Positions 25,268 to 37,745 of a stretch of DNA of 64,000 nt are shown here, in pieces. Source of the stretch: Apostichopus japonicus (lineage: Eukaryota > Echinodermata > Holothuroidea > Aspidochirotida > Stichopodidae); the NCBI RefSeq assembly GCF_037975245.1, contig NC_092566.1, positions 9,714,001 to 9,778,000 on the forward strand, in the 5' to 3' direction. Positions within the stretch are counted from its first letter, which is position 1, and the number at the start of each line of letters is the position of its first letter. Made by a program: the position numbers and the translations under genes. The notes beneath the pieces were generated by a model. That model was not told where the DNA came from, ran no database searches, and saw only the letters and a program-made list of their open reading frames with translations.

Positions 25268-26330
25268 GTAAAAACTTGGCTTTTATAAAATACCATGGAT
25301 AAAGAAAAATTCATATGCAAATCTACTATATATGTTACACAAACAGCATGAGTTAAAATTGTACTGCTAGACAACGATTGGTTTTTTAAGAAATGTAATA
25401 AAAGTCTGCCTATAATAAAACATCATGGAGGGATAGAATATTGTTTAAGCATGGCATTGGATGAGTTGAAAATACCAATTGCAAACACATTGCTGTTCTG
25501 GTCATGAAGCTTTTGCATATACCAGTTTAACCTACTATATGATATATATGGTAATATTCCATATGTATAAATACTGCTTATGAAAAATGTACATGTGAAA
25601 CTTTATGAAATACTATGGACGGATAATAGTTCATATTACACAAACAGAGCACAAGTTAAAATTGAGCTGCTAGATGACTGTGGACTTTTTAAGAAATATA
25701 ATAAAAGTCTGCCTATAATAAAACATCATGGAGGGATAGAATATTGTTTAAGCATGGCATTGGATGAGTTGAAAATAGCAATTGCAAACACATTGCTGTT
25801 CTGGTCATGAAGCTTTTGCATATACCAGTTTAACCTACTATATGATATATATGGTAATATTCCATATGTATAAATACTGCTTATGAAAAATGTACATGTG
25901 AAACTTTATGAAATACTATGGACGGATAATAGTTCATATTACACAAACAGAGCACAAGTTAAAATTGAGCTGCTAGATGACTGTGGACTTTTTAAGAAAT
26001 ATAATAAAAGTCTGCCTATAATAAAACATCATGGAGGGATAGAATATTGTTTAAGCATGGCATTGGATGAGTTGAAAATACCAATTGCAAACACATTGCT
26101 GTTCTGGTCATGAAGCTTTTGTACATACCAGTTTAACCTACTATATATGTATAAATACTGCTTATGAAAAATGTACATGTGAAACTTTATGAAATACTAT
26201 GGACGGATAAAAGTTCATATCACACAAACAGAGCACAAGTTTCTATGTTAAAATACTGCTTTTCCATGGATGGATAATAGTTAATATCTACTATATATGT
26301 TACACAAACATACCTTCAATGAAAGTATAT
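25268..26330 (+). repeat. 303-bp tandem repeat inside the transposon
   Basis: Two complete units (25508-25810 and 25811-26113) begin at AGCTTTTG and are nearly identical. A diverged partial unit precedes them (from about 25268) and partial units follow (to about 26330). Each full unit has a 76-codon open frame starting MKNVHVKLYE, at 25580-25810 and 25883-26113. The two differ at one residue (A versus P) and resemble no protein I know. Strand assignment follows that frame. Confidence 0.85.
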
Positions 26331-26803
26331 AGCAGTTAATAAAGCTAAAAATGAAAGTGTAACATGAGCATGTAAATATATTTAAAAATGAAGGCAACTC
26401 ACCAGCATTTTCATTTTTTTTTAACAACAGAGTAAAGGACATTTTAAGTGGAACCACGGGAGCACTAATGGTGCATTAGATCATATAAAACTATGAAATG
26501 TACGGTTCTAGCCAGTATTTTGTTTAAACCAGGCAGAATTGAATATTTACTACCCAATCCAATACCACTGGCTTATAGTACTGATAACAAAACATAATCA
26601 CTACTTCTGATTCTAACTGCAATAAATTCTGCAGGCTTTTAAGGTGTTTCAGAAAATTACCAAAAGAATGTTCAACAAAGAATTTTGAAAGTGTGTAGGC
26701 AGACAGTGAGAGTGAGACAGCACAATCTTTTAGGCTCCACTGGTATGATTAAGAGCCAAAAAATTACATGAGTGCTGTGTATTAAGGTTATTGCACATGG
26801 CAT

Positions 26804-29800
26804 TTACACAAAGCCAATTTCCCAGAAGTCTGAGTTTAACTGGCGTACCAGTTCATTCTTAAACTCCTTGTAACTGGTGTAACTCACAGGTACCTCAAGA
26901 GTGCTGGTACATGTATGAGCAACAAACCGTCGCTGAAGACCAACGAATGAATTAAAATAAACCTCTATATTTGGCACTGCCATAGCATCACTCCCTGTAC
27001 AAAATCTCAGAAACTTCATGAGAAGTTCCCCTTCAAAAGATCTTACAGCTCTGATGAGGTACTCCAAAACCTTTTGCTGTAGGCTGTTCTCAGGCTCAGC
27101 TTTCAGGGACTTTGCTACACTCTTACCAGTCGGTTGTAGAGAGTTGTATAAATCAATAATGCCAGAAATTGTTCTGAATTCTTGAATTTCAAACAAAATT
27201 TCAAGATCCATTGAAGCAAGGGCAAAACTGGGCTTCTGGATAAGTTCAACCTTTGCACATTGTAATGTGATGGCCGAAAGTGTTTCTGGTGTGATTTGGC
27301 AGGTGACACCCAGCCTTCCAAACAACACCAACAATGTTTCAAGGGTGTCTTCATCAAATGCATGCATGTCAAGTGCCTTCCTCAAAACATCACCTTCATT
27401 CCTACTGAGAGTTGCAACAAAGCCCTCCATCAGCAGATCATCACAGACTTCATTATCGCCATAAATTGCAGATATGAGGCATGCTTTGCTAAACTGTATG
27501 GGGAAGTACCCCACACTATTAAATCCAATATACAGGATTTTCCCCATAGTTTTAAAATCTCTTGGGGTAAGATGTGGGTGAACTGTGGGTATAAACTGAC
27601 CATCACCTACAAAGTATCTAGCAGAAACTGTCTGCCAGAACTCTGTCAGTGCATCCCTAAATATGCCTTTAGCATCCACACCCTCTTCTCCAAAAAATTT
27701 AATTCTAAATACGCACTCCACATCGGCATCTCTGAACAATTCCAGCATATCTTTTTCAATGTAATTTCTTCTCACAGTGAAAAACCTGAAAGGTCAATAA
27801 AAAAGAAAGTCTCTAATGAATATAGAAAGTATACCTCTTCATATAAAGGTGAGACATGGTAATTGTAAAAGTGAGTAAACAATAAATCCCCTTAAAAATT
27901 ATTGTGCATCGCACTTTGACTTATATGCCAAGCCCTTTTAATATATAAATCTGGTTATATCGGTCAATAGGCCATGTTTGTTTTGAACATTAGGTGACCT
28001 TTGACCTAAAAATAGTATCTGTTCAATTTTGGAGTATGCAACTCATTTATATACTAGCTTAATTTAAGTTTTACTTATTGAGTTAACATGATTACAATAT
28101 TTTTACTATTTGACCTCTGGTGACCTTTGACCTCTTGTAAAACAAATAGCGATTATATACTAATTATGGGCCTATGTGCCATCTATCAGATTTGTCCCTG
28201 TTTCTCCTAATGAGAAAGCATTCTTTGAGGATTTGGGAATAAACATTTACAATACATTAAATTCAAATTTTTGCTTACCTTGGGGTTGGTACCCATTCTG
28301 GTGGTGGTGATGGAGATCTTGGTGAGGATGGTTGTCTTGGTGAGGGTGGTGGTCTTGGTGAGGATGGTGGTCTTGGTGAGGATGGTTGTCTTGGTGAGGG
28401 TGGTTGTCTTGGTGAGGGTGGTTGTCTTGGTGAGGATGGTTGTCTTGGTGAGGATGGTTGTCTTGGTGAGGATGGTTGTCTTGGTGAGGATGGTTGTCTT
28501 GGTGAGGGTGGTTGTCTTGGTGAGGATGTTGGTCTTGGTGAGGATGGTGGTCTTGGTGTTGAGTATATCAATGCATGAGTTTGTGACCTTAAGAGGGAAT
28601 AGAAAACTGATATGAAAACTCTCTATAGGAAACATACATATGAGAATGAGACATTCAATAAGCTAGTTCGTAGATAGCCTATAGACATTATACGTATAGA
28701 GGTCACTGGTCCGTCTGTGAGAATTTTCTTTTTGGCACACGACTCGCAAGCACCATATATGTGTACACACTATTTTGCATTAACGAAAACAAAACAAAGA
28801 AATGTAACATTCCCGAAATGGATGGAATTGGATCCTACATACATCCATGAAATACAGCTATGGAATGTCACGACACCCCAGGAGTTCTTGAGGGAACATT
28901 TTCGTAGAGCATATCCTAGCTGCGTTTGATAGGCCTAAGAACTACTTGCAAAAGGTAAATCAGATTTATTGGTGCAGAGATTGGGGTTAGGATATACATA
29001 ATATTGGTCCAAACGTTAGGATACACTATAGGCCTAGGAAATGTAACGATGCGGTGATTGACCGTGGATTATCAATTTTAACTGTGAGGTTATCATCGAT
29101 TAACTCATGGTCAGCTGACTATAATGGACCAATCAGATTGTAGAATTGTAACTAGGTATGAATTAATAAAACTTTAACACCCAAATTTAACGTCAATGAC
29201 CAATAACTCACGGCGGGTTCGACGTCAAGACTGGTGGCGTCGATGTGACACTTGGTGCAGGCCTTTGAATTGTTGGGAGGACTCCAGCTTGTGCTGATTT
29301 GAACTGGACCTTCAAAAGAAATAGTAATTTGTATGTTGGTATTTGAACTATTTTAAATAAGATTACAAAATACAAAGAATGTCTGCATACAAAAAAAAAA
29401 ACAGAAACATCGAAAACAATGAATAACAAAGTGCTCAATAGCTCTTAAGTGCACCAATGACAACAAATGATCCACTATTATCCAATGTTAATTGCATTCC
29501 ATTAATTGCATTGTGGCCAGACTCCATGACCATCAATAACACTTGATCTAAAATATCTCTACCACTGGAGTTTCTTGAAAATCTATGAAAGACTGAATTC
29601 AATTTTTTTTAAATGAAACATTTTAATTTGCACATTCTGATAAATTTATTTTTGTTGTACAAGCCCCAATTTTATTCCTTGTTGGAGGTGTAAGGAATCT
29701 ATGCAGTCATGCATGTGTGTCTGTCTGTACATATGTCTGAGACACTTCTTTTAAACACGATAAGTGGAAGACGCAAGGTCGGACATGGCTCATACTTGGG

Positions 29801-32800
29801 TGGTAGATTACCCATAGTGAGTAGATGATCCCAATTGTTTTGGTGGAGGTCAAAGGTCAGCAGAGGTTAAAAGATGAAAACATTGTAAACACCATAGCTT
29901 CACTAAGGAAACTTCAATTGAGTTCATACTTAGTATATATGTTAGCCATGGTAGATGATCCCTATTGTTATTGGTAGGGGTCAAAGGTAATATGAGGTCA
30001 CCAGTGGTCAAACACTGAAAACATTGTAACTTATCAAAGTAAACTTCAATTAAGTTCATATTAGGCATATATGTTAGTCGTAATGAGTATATGGTCCCTA
30101 TTATTTGAGAAATACTTAATCGACCTTCACTTATCTGATGATTTGAATACCAAAGACAAGGAATCATGTAGCCCTCGGTTCTTGTCTCTATAGTGCTACA
30201 TGTTTTCATGCTGAATCTGCCATGTGTATTTTCTATATTTGAGAATGAAAATCAACAAAAACAATTGTAGCAATACCACTGTTACATATAACCATACTTA
30301 CACTTGGTGTTCCTGCATCAACAAATGTACTTCCCTCTTCATCAGTGGAATTATTTTCCTCCATCTCTCCATCCTGTAAACAAGCACAAATTGTATGTGC
30401 ATGTTGTCATTCCTTGTCAAAGTACCTGTACACCTTTATTATAAATTCATTGTCAATGTCTTGACATGTACCATATATATTTTTGCCATTACAATGTTTT
30501 TGATGCTTATATCTTGTATATGTTGTCCTCATGTTATCTCTGACCAAAAGCAATATGGCTCTTGTACTCATGGCCAACCTACATACATGCTAAATATGCA
30601 CTTCATGTTCACCTTATTGAGTTATGTTTATGCATAACTTACATCATCAATCCATGATACTGTAAAAGTTGTAGGCCTTGTTATTCCAAGATCCTTCAGC
30701 TTTTTTTTATTGCTGGGAATATCCTCCACATTTTTGAAGCTTGGTTGTCCCCCAGGGCAGGCTATTGTGAAGGCCTTCGTTGCAGAGGATTGACACCCTA
30801 CAAAAAGCATCAGTTCCTGAAAGAAGGCGTATTATGTAATATACATTCAAGTTGTTATTCTATTGATGAATATTGTACAAAATTTGTTTGAGACCTGGCC
30901 ACCATCTCAACTTCAATCCTGTTATTTTCCCTCATTTGTTTGTGACTCAATGATTGTGACTCTCAGTTTGACTACATGGGTCTTAGTTAAAAATGCCACA
31001 TTTATTAAGACATTTGTAGCAAAGGTGTTTCCACTGGCTCAGATGGGATGAAGGATTCAGATAATCATATCCATCACCATATTCTATCAAGGTTTTTGGT
31101 TACGATGCCAAAGACCAAGTAACCTATGCGATCATGTTTAGGAATTCACAAAATCTTGGAAACTATAGTCCAACTAGTGGCTGCCCATGATGATTAGAAT
31201 GGCCCTATTTTTTGTATCTACAGTCCTTGCCAAAAATGTTTGGCCCAAACAGTCATTAAACAGCATACTGTTAATTTGCCATCAGTGCCCCCCCCCACCC
31301 TTTCTTCCTGATATTGTAGCAAAATCCTTTCAGAACATGCAAGACTGATATGGGGAGTGGTTTTGTCAAGGATTGTATGGATGTATTGTACCAAGGATTG
31401 TCTGAAGCCTGTACAAAAGTATAGGTTACATATTTAATATTCCTGACAAGCCTAGTTGCATTAGCCAAATGAGACATTTTGAAGCAGTTCTGTTGATTTC
31501 ATGTTAAATGAGGGATGCTGTTATACAAAAATGATAAAAATGATAGTATAAATTTCTTTTTTGCATAATACATTAATTAGGTAATAAAATCCCTATTCAA
31601 TTCATGTTCCTACTTCTACAACTTTTTCTATTTTCTACAACTATGTGCCAGTGCAGGGCTAATAAGGACAAAGGAAATAATAACATTAACTCACATCAAC
31701 AGTGCTGTCCTGAGTAACTCTTCTTAATCTGTGGGTACCACTTGGCAGTATAAACTTAACTGGGAATCCAAATGGCGATTCATCCTCTGGATCGAGCATT
31801 TGTGACCGTCTCTGCAGCAGGTTTGCCTTTATAAATAAAACACAAATGTTTGTAGCGATGCAATGGGATACAAATAATATTGTCTGGATAATTTCATCAT
31901 GACTTATAGTGTAATGGCAACAAAGAAGCAGAATATGAGGCAGAACTATTATACTATGAGATTCATCTTAGTTTCCCCCACTGAGTTAGCCTGATTACAA
32001 TGTTTTCAGTGTTTGACCCATGGTGACTTTAAATGACCTCTTATAAAATACTCAATATGGCTGACCTACATACAAAATTTGAATTTCATCCACCTTTCCT
32101 CTTCATTGGGCAAGGTGTCATACAAACATATTACATACACAGGTGAGCATTACATTCACTCAGTATGAGGAATTCATTCAAATATCCAATATCCTAACCT
32201 AGTAGGATAATAGAAATGGATAACCTTGACACTACCATAAACTTTGTTTATCTAGAGAGGACTTGGATGTATTGTATTCCTTCTGAGGACTTAAATTTCC
32301 TTTGACTGAATACCCACACACACATGCTGATGTGATTACATAGATCCCTTTTACCTTTGGCAAGGAATACAAAATTGATGAATCGTCTTAATGCTTACAA
32401 GCTGATCTCGATTTTGGTGTTCTTCTTTTGGCAAAGGATCCCCTGTTTCAAATACATCTGGAAGCTATATTAGAAACAGATTAAACAAATATTTTTTATT
32501 ATACTAGTTTGTGTTTAGTTCTAAAGAGTTCTTATAGTTCTTATTACATAATACATATGTAGCAGAGTGCTATTTTAGCCACTGTTACTATTTTCCCCCC
32601 ATGTGGTCAAACTCTCCCATTTGTACTGGTAACTATGTCATGTACATAGGGCATTGACTTCTAATACAATTGATGTCTGTTGGGAGTAAGTAGTGGTTAA
32701 CTAGAGAGAGACAAGGAGTCTATCTCTGGCCTGATTGTTTATCTTTTATCCACTTTTCTTTCTTTGTTTCCCTTTATTAATTTTTTTGGCTCTGATTACT

Positions 32801-35800
32801 TCTGAGCTTCCTGTTCTCACCCCTTACGCATTCCTGCGCTCCCAATGTGTGTTTTGTGGTAACACCCCTTATGTTATACCTGTTAGGAAGCAGCATCTGG
32901 CTTCTCTCAACTGTAAAGGCAAAACAACTCTTCTTTGTTTGTGGTCATCGGCCACCCTATAATTCTAAGTGTGAAGTTAAGATGTTTAGGGCTTAAAAAC
33001 CTAGCTACATCCAATGGATGCATCTCTCATCTGCCGACACAAACAGAGGCAACACCTTTACCACTCCTGAGAGAGAGTTGAAGACAATTTCATATGTCTT
33101 CATGATATACTGCATATTCTGATTATTCAGGTCCTACCGTATACATGTACTCTGAGATACACACCCTGGTGATGGCCTTGGACATTTAGACGCCTGGTAA
33201 TACTTATAGACGCCGGTTGTATTGAAATACCTAGGGAAGGGGCTACTCCACCCAATGGTCCCCCGAGCGGTCTAGAAACGCTGGATTGGCACGACTGCGC
33301 ACATGTCCGAGTGCAGTATTTTCTAGTTTTATAGTGTCAGTAGTCGTAACAGACTACAAGAGCGAGAGTATATTGTATTTTTATCAGTTCGTAGTTGTGG
33401 GAATGCTACAATGCATTTGTATCCACACAAACTGAGTCATTATTATTATTATTTGTGTTTATGATCTCATGTGTTCATATTCAGACCATATAGTTTATAG
33501 TAGAACAGTACTGCTCCTTGATGGTATGTGTCGTTGCGTGGTTACTGGACTTTGCTGAATATAGAAGCCAGTCGTTACCCTATCATAAATGTTTCTGCTT
33601 ATTGATTTGTGTATGTTTTTTATTAATTTCTAAGCTTCCGTCCCTATTCTAGCTGACAATTAGAGTCATTGTAAACACCCCTAACCCCGCTGCTCCTATG
33701 TCGTAGGTACATGGCGAGTAGTCGTTACACATATGTAATACACTGATATTTGTAATGTTCATTCCTAAGTATATCAAGCACAAATGCCTTCTCACATAAG
33801 TAGAGGTTATCCCCTGGCAGAGATTAATCTACCATAGCACTTGAGGTTGATTGTGGGCCCATTCCTAAAATTGCCTGCCACAAGTTATTCATACTGGTCA
33901 GTCTTTATTCCGGCACCAAATACTTCACATTACAGGTTATATATAGTCAATCAAGATGAAGTATCTTGCAAGAAACACAGGTACATTGACATATAGTTCA
34001 ATGAATGATAAATATGATTAATATGTACCCCTGTATTTTGATCTGCAATCAGGGATTCCTGAAACTCTGCATCCTGCTGGCAAACAAGACAAGCATCTTC
34101 AACAAATGTTCTTCCACAGTCTGAGCATATCTAAAAAAAAATATTCAACAATCATTTGTCAACAAGCAACAAATGGTATCTTCAGACGATGCCCCATGAT
34201 ATAGGAGGGGCATGAAAAGCTTTGAGTAAGCTTGGGTCGCCTTTGTCCAATTGATATATCATTTCAGTGCCCCGACCAGGCCCCAGTCTATCATGACATA
34301 TTATTTTTAGCTATGAACTCGGGCAGTGTGACCCTGTGAGGCTCAAACCTGATGTGCCAAGGTTTAGTGGAGAGTGGACCAGAGTGGGCCCTCAGGATGC
34401 AGGGTCCAGAAACATGCCAAGGTCCTAAGATTGTAAGTTCCGTAAGTGACTGGTCTTCTCAAACTATGGTGCTGAAAGGTCTGGGGAATTCCCCCCCCCC
34501 CCCCGCATGTTGAACCTACACTTCGCTTAGATCTCCCTATGAAAATTAACTCACCGTGGAGGTTCCAACTTCATCCTCATTAGTAGCCTCATCAACAGCC
34601 TCATTAGCATTATGTTGAACCTGTTATTTAAGCACAAATTGTATAGTCATTTATTAACAGGGTAACAAAGTAAGTTTTTAATTATAAATAACAACATGAA
34701 ACAACAGTAAAACATGAATTATTTTACTACAAAATGCATAAATATGTCTCAAAGGCTGTAAACAAAGTACTCCATTTAATAATCTTAAATCTTTAAAATG
34801 CACTATACCTCTGTAAGTGGTCTTATATAAATGCATGAGCGTTTAAGCCCAACCCACGTCTTGATGGCATGAGGGCAATTAACACCTTCTGGGAAAGGTT
34901 CCAGCTTTCTGCCACTGCTTGCTGGTCCACAGCGACACAATTCAAACTGAACACCTTCCAGAGATGGAAATTCTTGTCTCAGGCGCATTAAAAAGTTTGT
35001 GCAAGACAGCTGCAAAGGAAGGCATAATTTCTTTTTATAACCTTGGCTGGTGTCAACTGTTGGAAGAAGAGATAAATACATGCAATTATTCATGAATCAT
35101 TGCTTTACAAGTTAAGTCAGATGATCAAAGTTGATTTTAGTCAGTTAAAGATATATAGCTATAGTATAGCTATAGCTATGAGTTTCATCAAAGTTTCCCC
35201 TATTGAGTGAGTCAGATTACAAGGTTTTACGTTTTTTACCCATATTGATCTTAAATGACCTTTGACCTCTTATAAAATAAATGTAGTTCATCGGCGCAAT
35301 ATGGCTATCATACGTATGAATGTTTGAATTTCATCTAGCATTCCCCTATTGAGTTATCCTGATAACGAGCAGGCATCACAAGGTGGGTTTTGCATTTAAT
35401 CTGAGAACTCCATAGAATTATCCTCTATCATAACCATGACAATAACCTAACCATTGTTTAAATGTCCGACTACCTTTTGTCCTATTTAATTTTTCTTCCT
35501 CGGACCTGAGGCTGAAAGTCCTTTTACAGGTCCTCAGACCTGCTGCAAAATCTGTCCACACACACATACACGCCAACGTGATGACATAGATTCATTTTAC
35601 CTTGGGCAAGGAATAAAAAATTATCGCTACAATCCCTACAGCATGAGAAGGTATTCAATTGTTTTATGATGTCCTCTAATCTCTATGATCCATGGATTAT
35701 GACATTTGACCTGGTAAACTGAAGGTAGCACTACCCATGTATCATCATTTTGACTTACATTAAAAAGAACTAAAGAAAATTATGTAGGCTTTCAATTGTC

Positions 35801-37517
35801 CTTTGTACTAAAATTCCCTAAGCCCAACAATGGCATACAACCCATAATCAATGGGTCTACTGCACCATCAAGATCCATGAAAGCTTGATTGCATGGTACC
35901 TATTTACACAAGTGAACAGATATATAGATAATGATAAATATTAGATAAATAGATAAAGAAAGAGCACAGTCACAATAGCTCAACCTTGCAGCAAACTTAT
36001 ATCACTTACCATTTGTACCTTTGACATTGTTTTTCGTTGTGCCCGATCTGACTAAAATGTAAGTATTTGTGTAAGTTTTCTGTTTTTTCTCCGCTTGTTG
36101 TGGTCTTCTCGATACAGCTATGGGGACACGTTGGAAATTGTTGAATCTTAAAATAGGAAAAATGAAATAAGTTTATAAGTATATATAGCTCCATAAATGT
36201 GTGATAAACATAAATTTTTAAATAAGGTACGTTTTCTGCAAAAAAAACATGAATGACTTATTCATCAGGCTGTAAAAATAGCGAACATTCCTTGAATTAT
36301 TTAAAAAGTCATGTTTAATCCTGCACGCCACTCACTGTTTCCCTATTTTTCAGCATTTACATATAGCATTTATATCTAGGCTACCAAAACATAATTGCAA
36401 AATGGATTTTCTGAAAATTGTTTACAGTATGTAAAAATACCTCAGCCCAGCTTGGGCAGAATAGGCTACACCAGAATGATCGTTTAAATAAGCAGTAAAA
36501 CTCATGGGTGCAAGGGCGGCGCCAGTAGGGGAAAGGTTTGGGGGCTGTGTGTGTCCCAAACTCCCCAATCAACAAATGCTGCCCCCCCCCCCCTTGGGAT
36601 TGGTCATTACCATAGTAATATAACTGATGATCAATCGAATAGGCAACGCAATAGTGATAATTTAACTACACTCTCTAAAGTTAGGCCTTGGGGGCTTAGG
36701 CCTACTGTGCCGCATCTAATTCATGGATGATCAGTTAAAATAAACAGCATAACAGTGCCCATTCAACAGATGATCAGATAAATCAGCAGCAAATTCAATC
36801 ATTTTGTTGTACTTTTGGACTCACACATCAATCCAACAATGCACCGTAGGCCCCTAGGCTACAAGCGATGTTTCAGGCTATAGCCTAAACCTAGGCCCCT
36901 ATAGCCAAGGCCTTACATTATGTAAAAAGGTCTGGGCCTAGCCTATAGACCTTATCGCAAATAGGAGACCACAAAGCATCTTGGGAAGAAATATTCTGAA
37001 TGGTCCAGCTTGGCCCCATACACAAATGGCAAATTGTAAATTTACTTTCGTCTATTACATTCGGTGATTTTCTTAAGAAAATTGTTAGGTTTCTTTTGAC
37101 TGACTCAGAAAATTTGTGGGTTTTCTTTGATCCATAGTGGTCTGTAAACATTCTTGTGGAATGATTTTACATTGCCTGGCTACGACAAGATCGATGGGAC
37201 GGACAGTGTTCGTAATAATCCTTCCCAGAATGCAATTATAAAAGCGCACTCTTCCAATTTGCGATAAGGTCTAGGACCTATGCTGTTTTTAATAGGAATA
37301 GGGCCTTTTAAGTTTAGGCCTAGGGGCTGAGCTAGGATTAACCTAACTTATTATTGTGTCCTCGCCAATTCAGGCACTGTTACTGTAACGTTAGTGTTAG
37401 GCCTAGAACTATAGCCTAACTTAGAGCCTAGCTAGGCTAGGCCCTAACCTGGGGCCCTAACGTATTTACTTACTCAGCAACGAAATCGGTGGGAAAATTC
37501 CTTGAAGTTGTAGGCAT
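26804..37517 (-). CDS. UBX/zinc-ribbon/HECT E3 ubiquitin ligase-like protein, 809 aa
   Basis: Twelve exons in transcript order: 37474-37517, 36010-36146, 34809-35056, 34555-34620, 34029-34130, 32399-32464, 31695-31826, 30643-30816, 30302-30373, 29212-29309, 28279-28587, 26804-27785. All are GT-AG and sum to 2430 nt in phase. From the N-terminus: a basic region, a conserved unknown domain (~60-143), an acidic linker, a zinc ribbon CSDCG...CLVC (Cys167, 170, 179, 182), a FAF1-like QDAEFQESLIADQ helix, a UBX-like fold (~242-323, FPVKFILPSG), a proline/serine-rich SPRQP linker (~390-475) and a HECT domain (483-809). The HECT domain opens FFTVRRNYI and keeps the catalytic cysteine in AHTCTSTLEVP (Cys775). 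It is closest in style to G2E3-like HECT proteins. By family it should take ubiquitin from an E2 and pass it to a substrate; UBX folds often bind p97/VCP. Its role in transposition is unknown. Confidence 0.87.
27950..28200 (-). repeat. Dispersed repeat with DR1 nuclear-receptor-type motifs, copy 1
   Basis: The reverse strand carries AGGTCAAAGGTCA perfectly at 27995-28007 and again at 28121-28133. Related sequence, including CCC-ATTGAGTTA-type words, recurs at 29830-30130, 31960-32110 and 35150-35400, all in introns of the HECT gene. Confidence 0.55.
28310..28560 (-). repeat. 18-bp coding minisatellite (SPRQP repeats)
   Basis: About thirteen 18-bp units (plus strand GGTGAGGATGGTTGTCTT and variants) lie inside HECT exon 11. 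On the minus strand each encodes a six-residue SPRQPS/SPRQPP/SPRPPS unit. Because 18 is a multiple of three, other frames and the opposite strand are also open; those long frames are artefacts. Copy number is likely variable between alleles. Confidence 0.9.
29830..30130 (+). repeat. DR1-bearing dispersed repeat, copy 2
   Basis: A perfect AGGTCAAAGGTCA lies at 29847-29859. A degenerate second copy of the ~105-bp unit with GGGGTCAAAGGTAA follows near 29976. Shares its layout with the repeat at 27950-28200 in opposite orientation. Confidence 0.5.
31960..32110 (-). repeat. DR1-type dispersed repeat, degenerate copy 3
   Basis: Shares CCCACTGAGTTAGCCTGATTAC and TTTGACCCATGGTGAC-like words with the other copies, but the DR1 core is decayed here. 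Confidence 0.4.
32465..34028. other. Largest intron of the HECT gene (intron 5)
   Basis: I see no exon with matching phase and no recognised element in this 1.56 kb. The flanking exons (34029-34130 and 32399-32464) join directly in phase 0. Confidence 0.5.
35150..35400 (-). repeat. DR1-bearing dispersed repeat, copy 4
   Basis: A perfect DR1 on the reverse strand spans 35256-35268. Flanks share the CCCCTATTGAGT and CTTATAAAATAAAT words with the other copies. Lies in HECT intron 2. Confidence 0.5.
36650..37450. repeat. Right subterminal cluster of TAGGCCTA-type palindromes
   Basis: HECT intron 1 carries many TAGGCCTA, CTAGGC and AGGCCT words, mirroring the left cluster at 19500-19760. Position near both ends is suggestive of subterminal binding sites, but host DNA nearby has similar words. 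Confidence 0.4.
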
Positions 37518-37745
37518 AACTGATGAGTGATGTGGTGAATGAGGCCTGTTTGCCACTCGATTGGAAAGGTTATGAAGTCTTTGTTGAAATTCTTGGATCC
37601 TATTTGGGTCCATTTTGTGTTGCTCTGTCGTTACAGTCATTAACTGTCTTAAAACTATACACCTTGCACTTGTATGTTGTACTAACGCGTCACAGGTGGA
37701 ATTGCGTGCTTTGATTGGTCAAATGTTTACGTGTAAAGGATTTAC
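37518..37745 (-). promoter_or_regulatory. Putative HECT-gene promoter in the right end
   Basis: Between the HECT start codon and the right TIR lie an inverted CCAAT (ATTGG, 37714-37718) and a near-palindrome TTTACGTGTAAA (37726-37737), in the same order and spacing as at the left end. The start codon is 273 bp from the transposon tip. Confidence 0.45.

Noticed and set aside
27296-27862. 188-aa plus-strand frame
   Set aside because: Antisense shadow of the HECT exon.
28207-28635. Long frames on both strands rich in TKTTILTKTT or VRMVVLVR repeats
   Set aside because: They are alternative frames of the 18-bp minisatellite; only the SPRQP frame joins neighbouring exons in phase.
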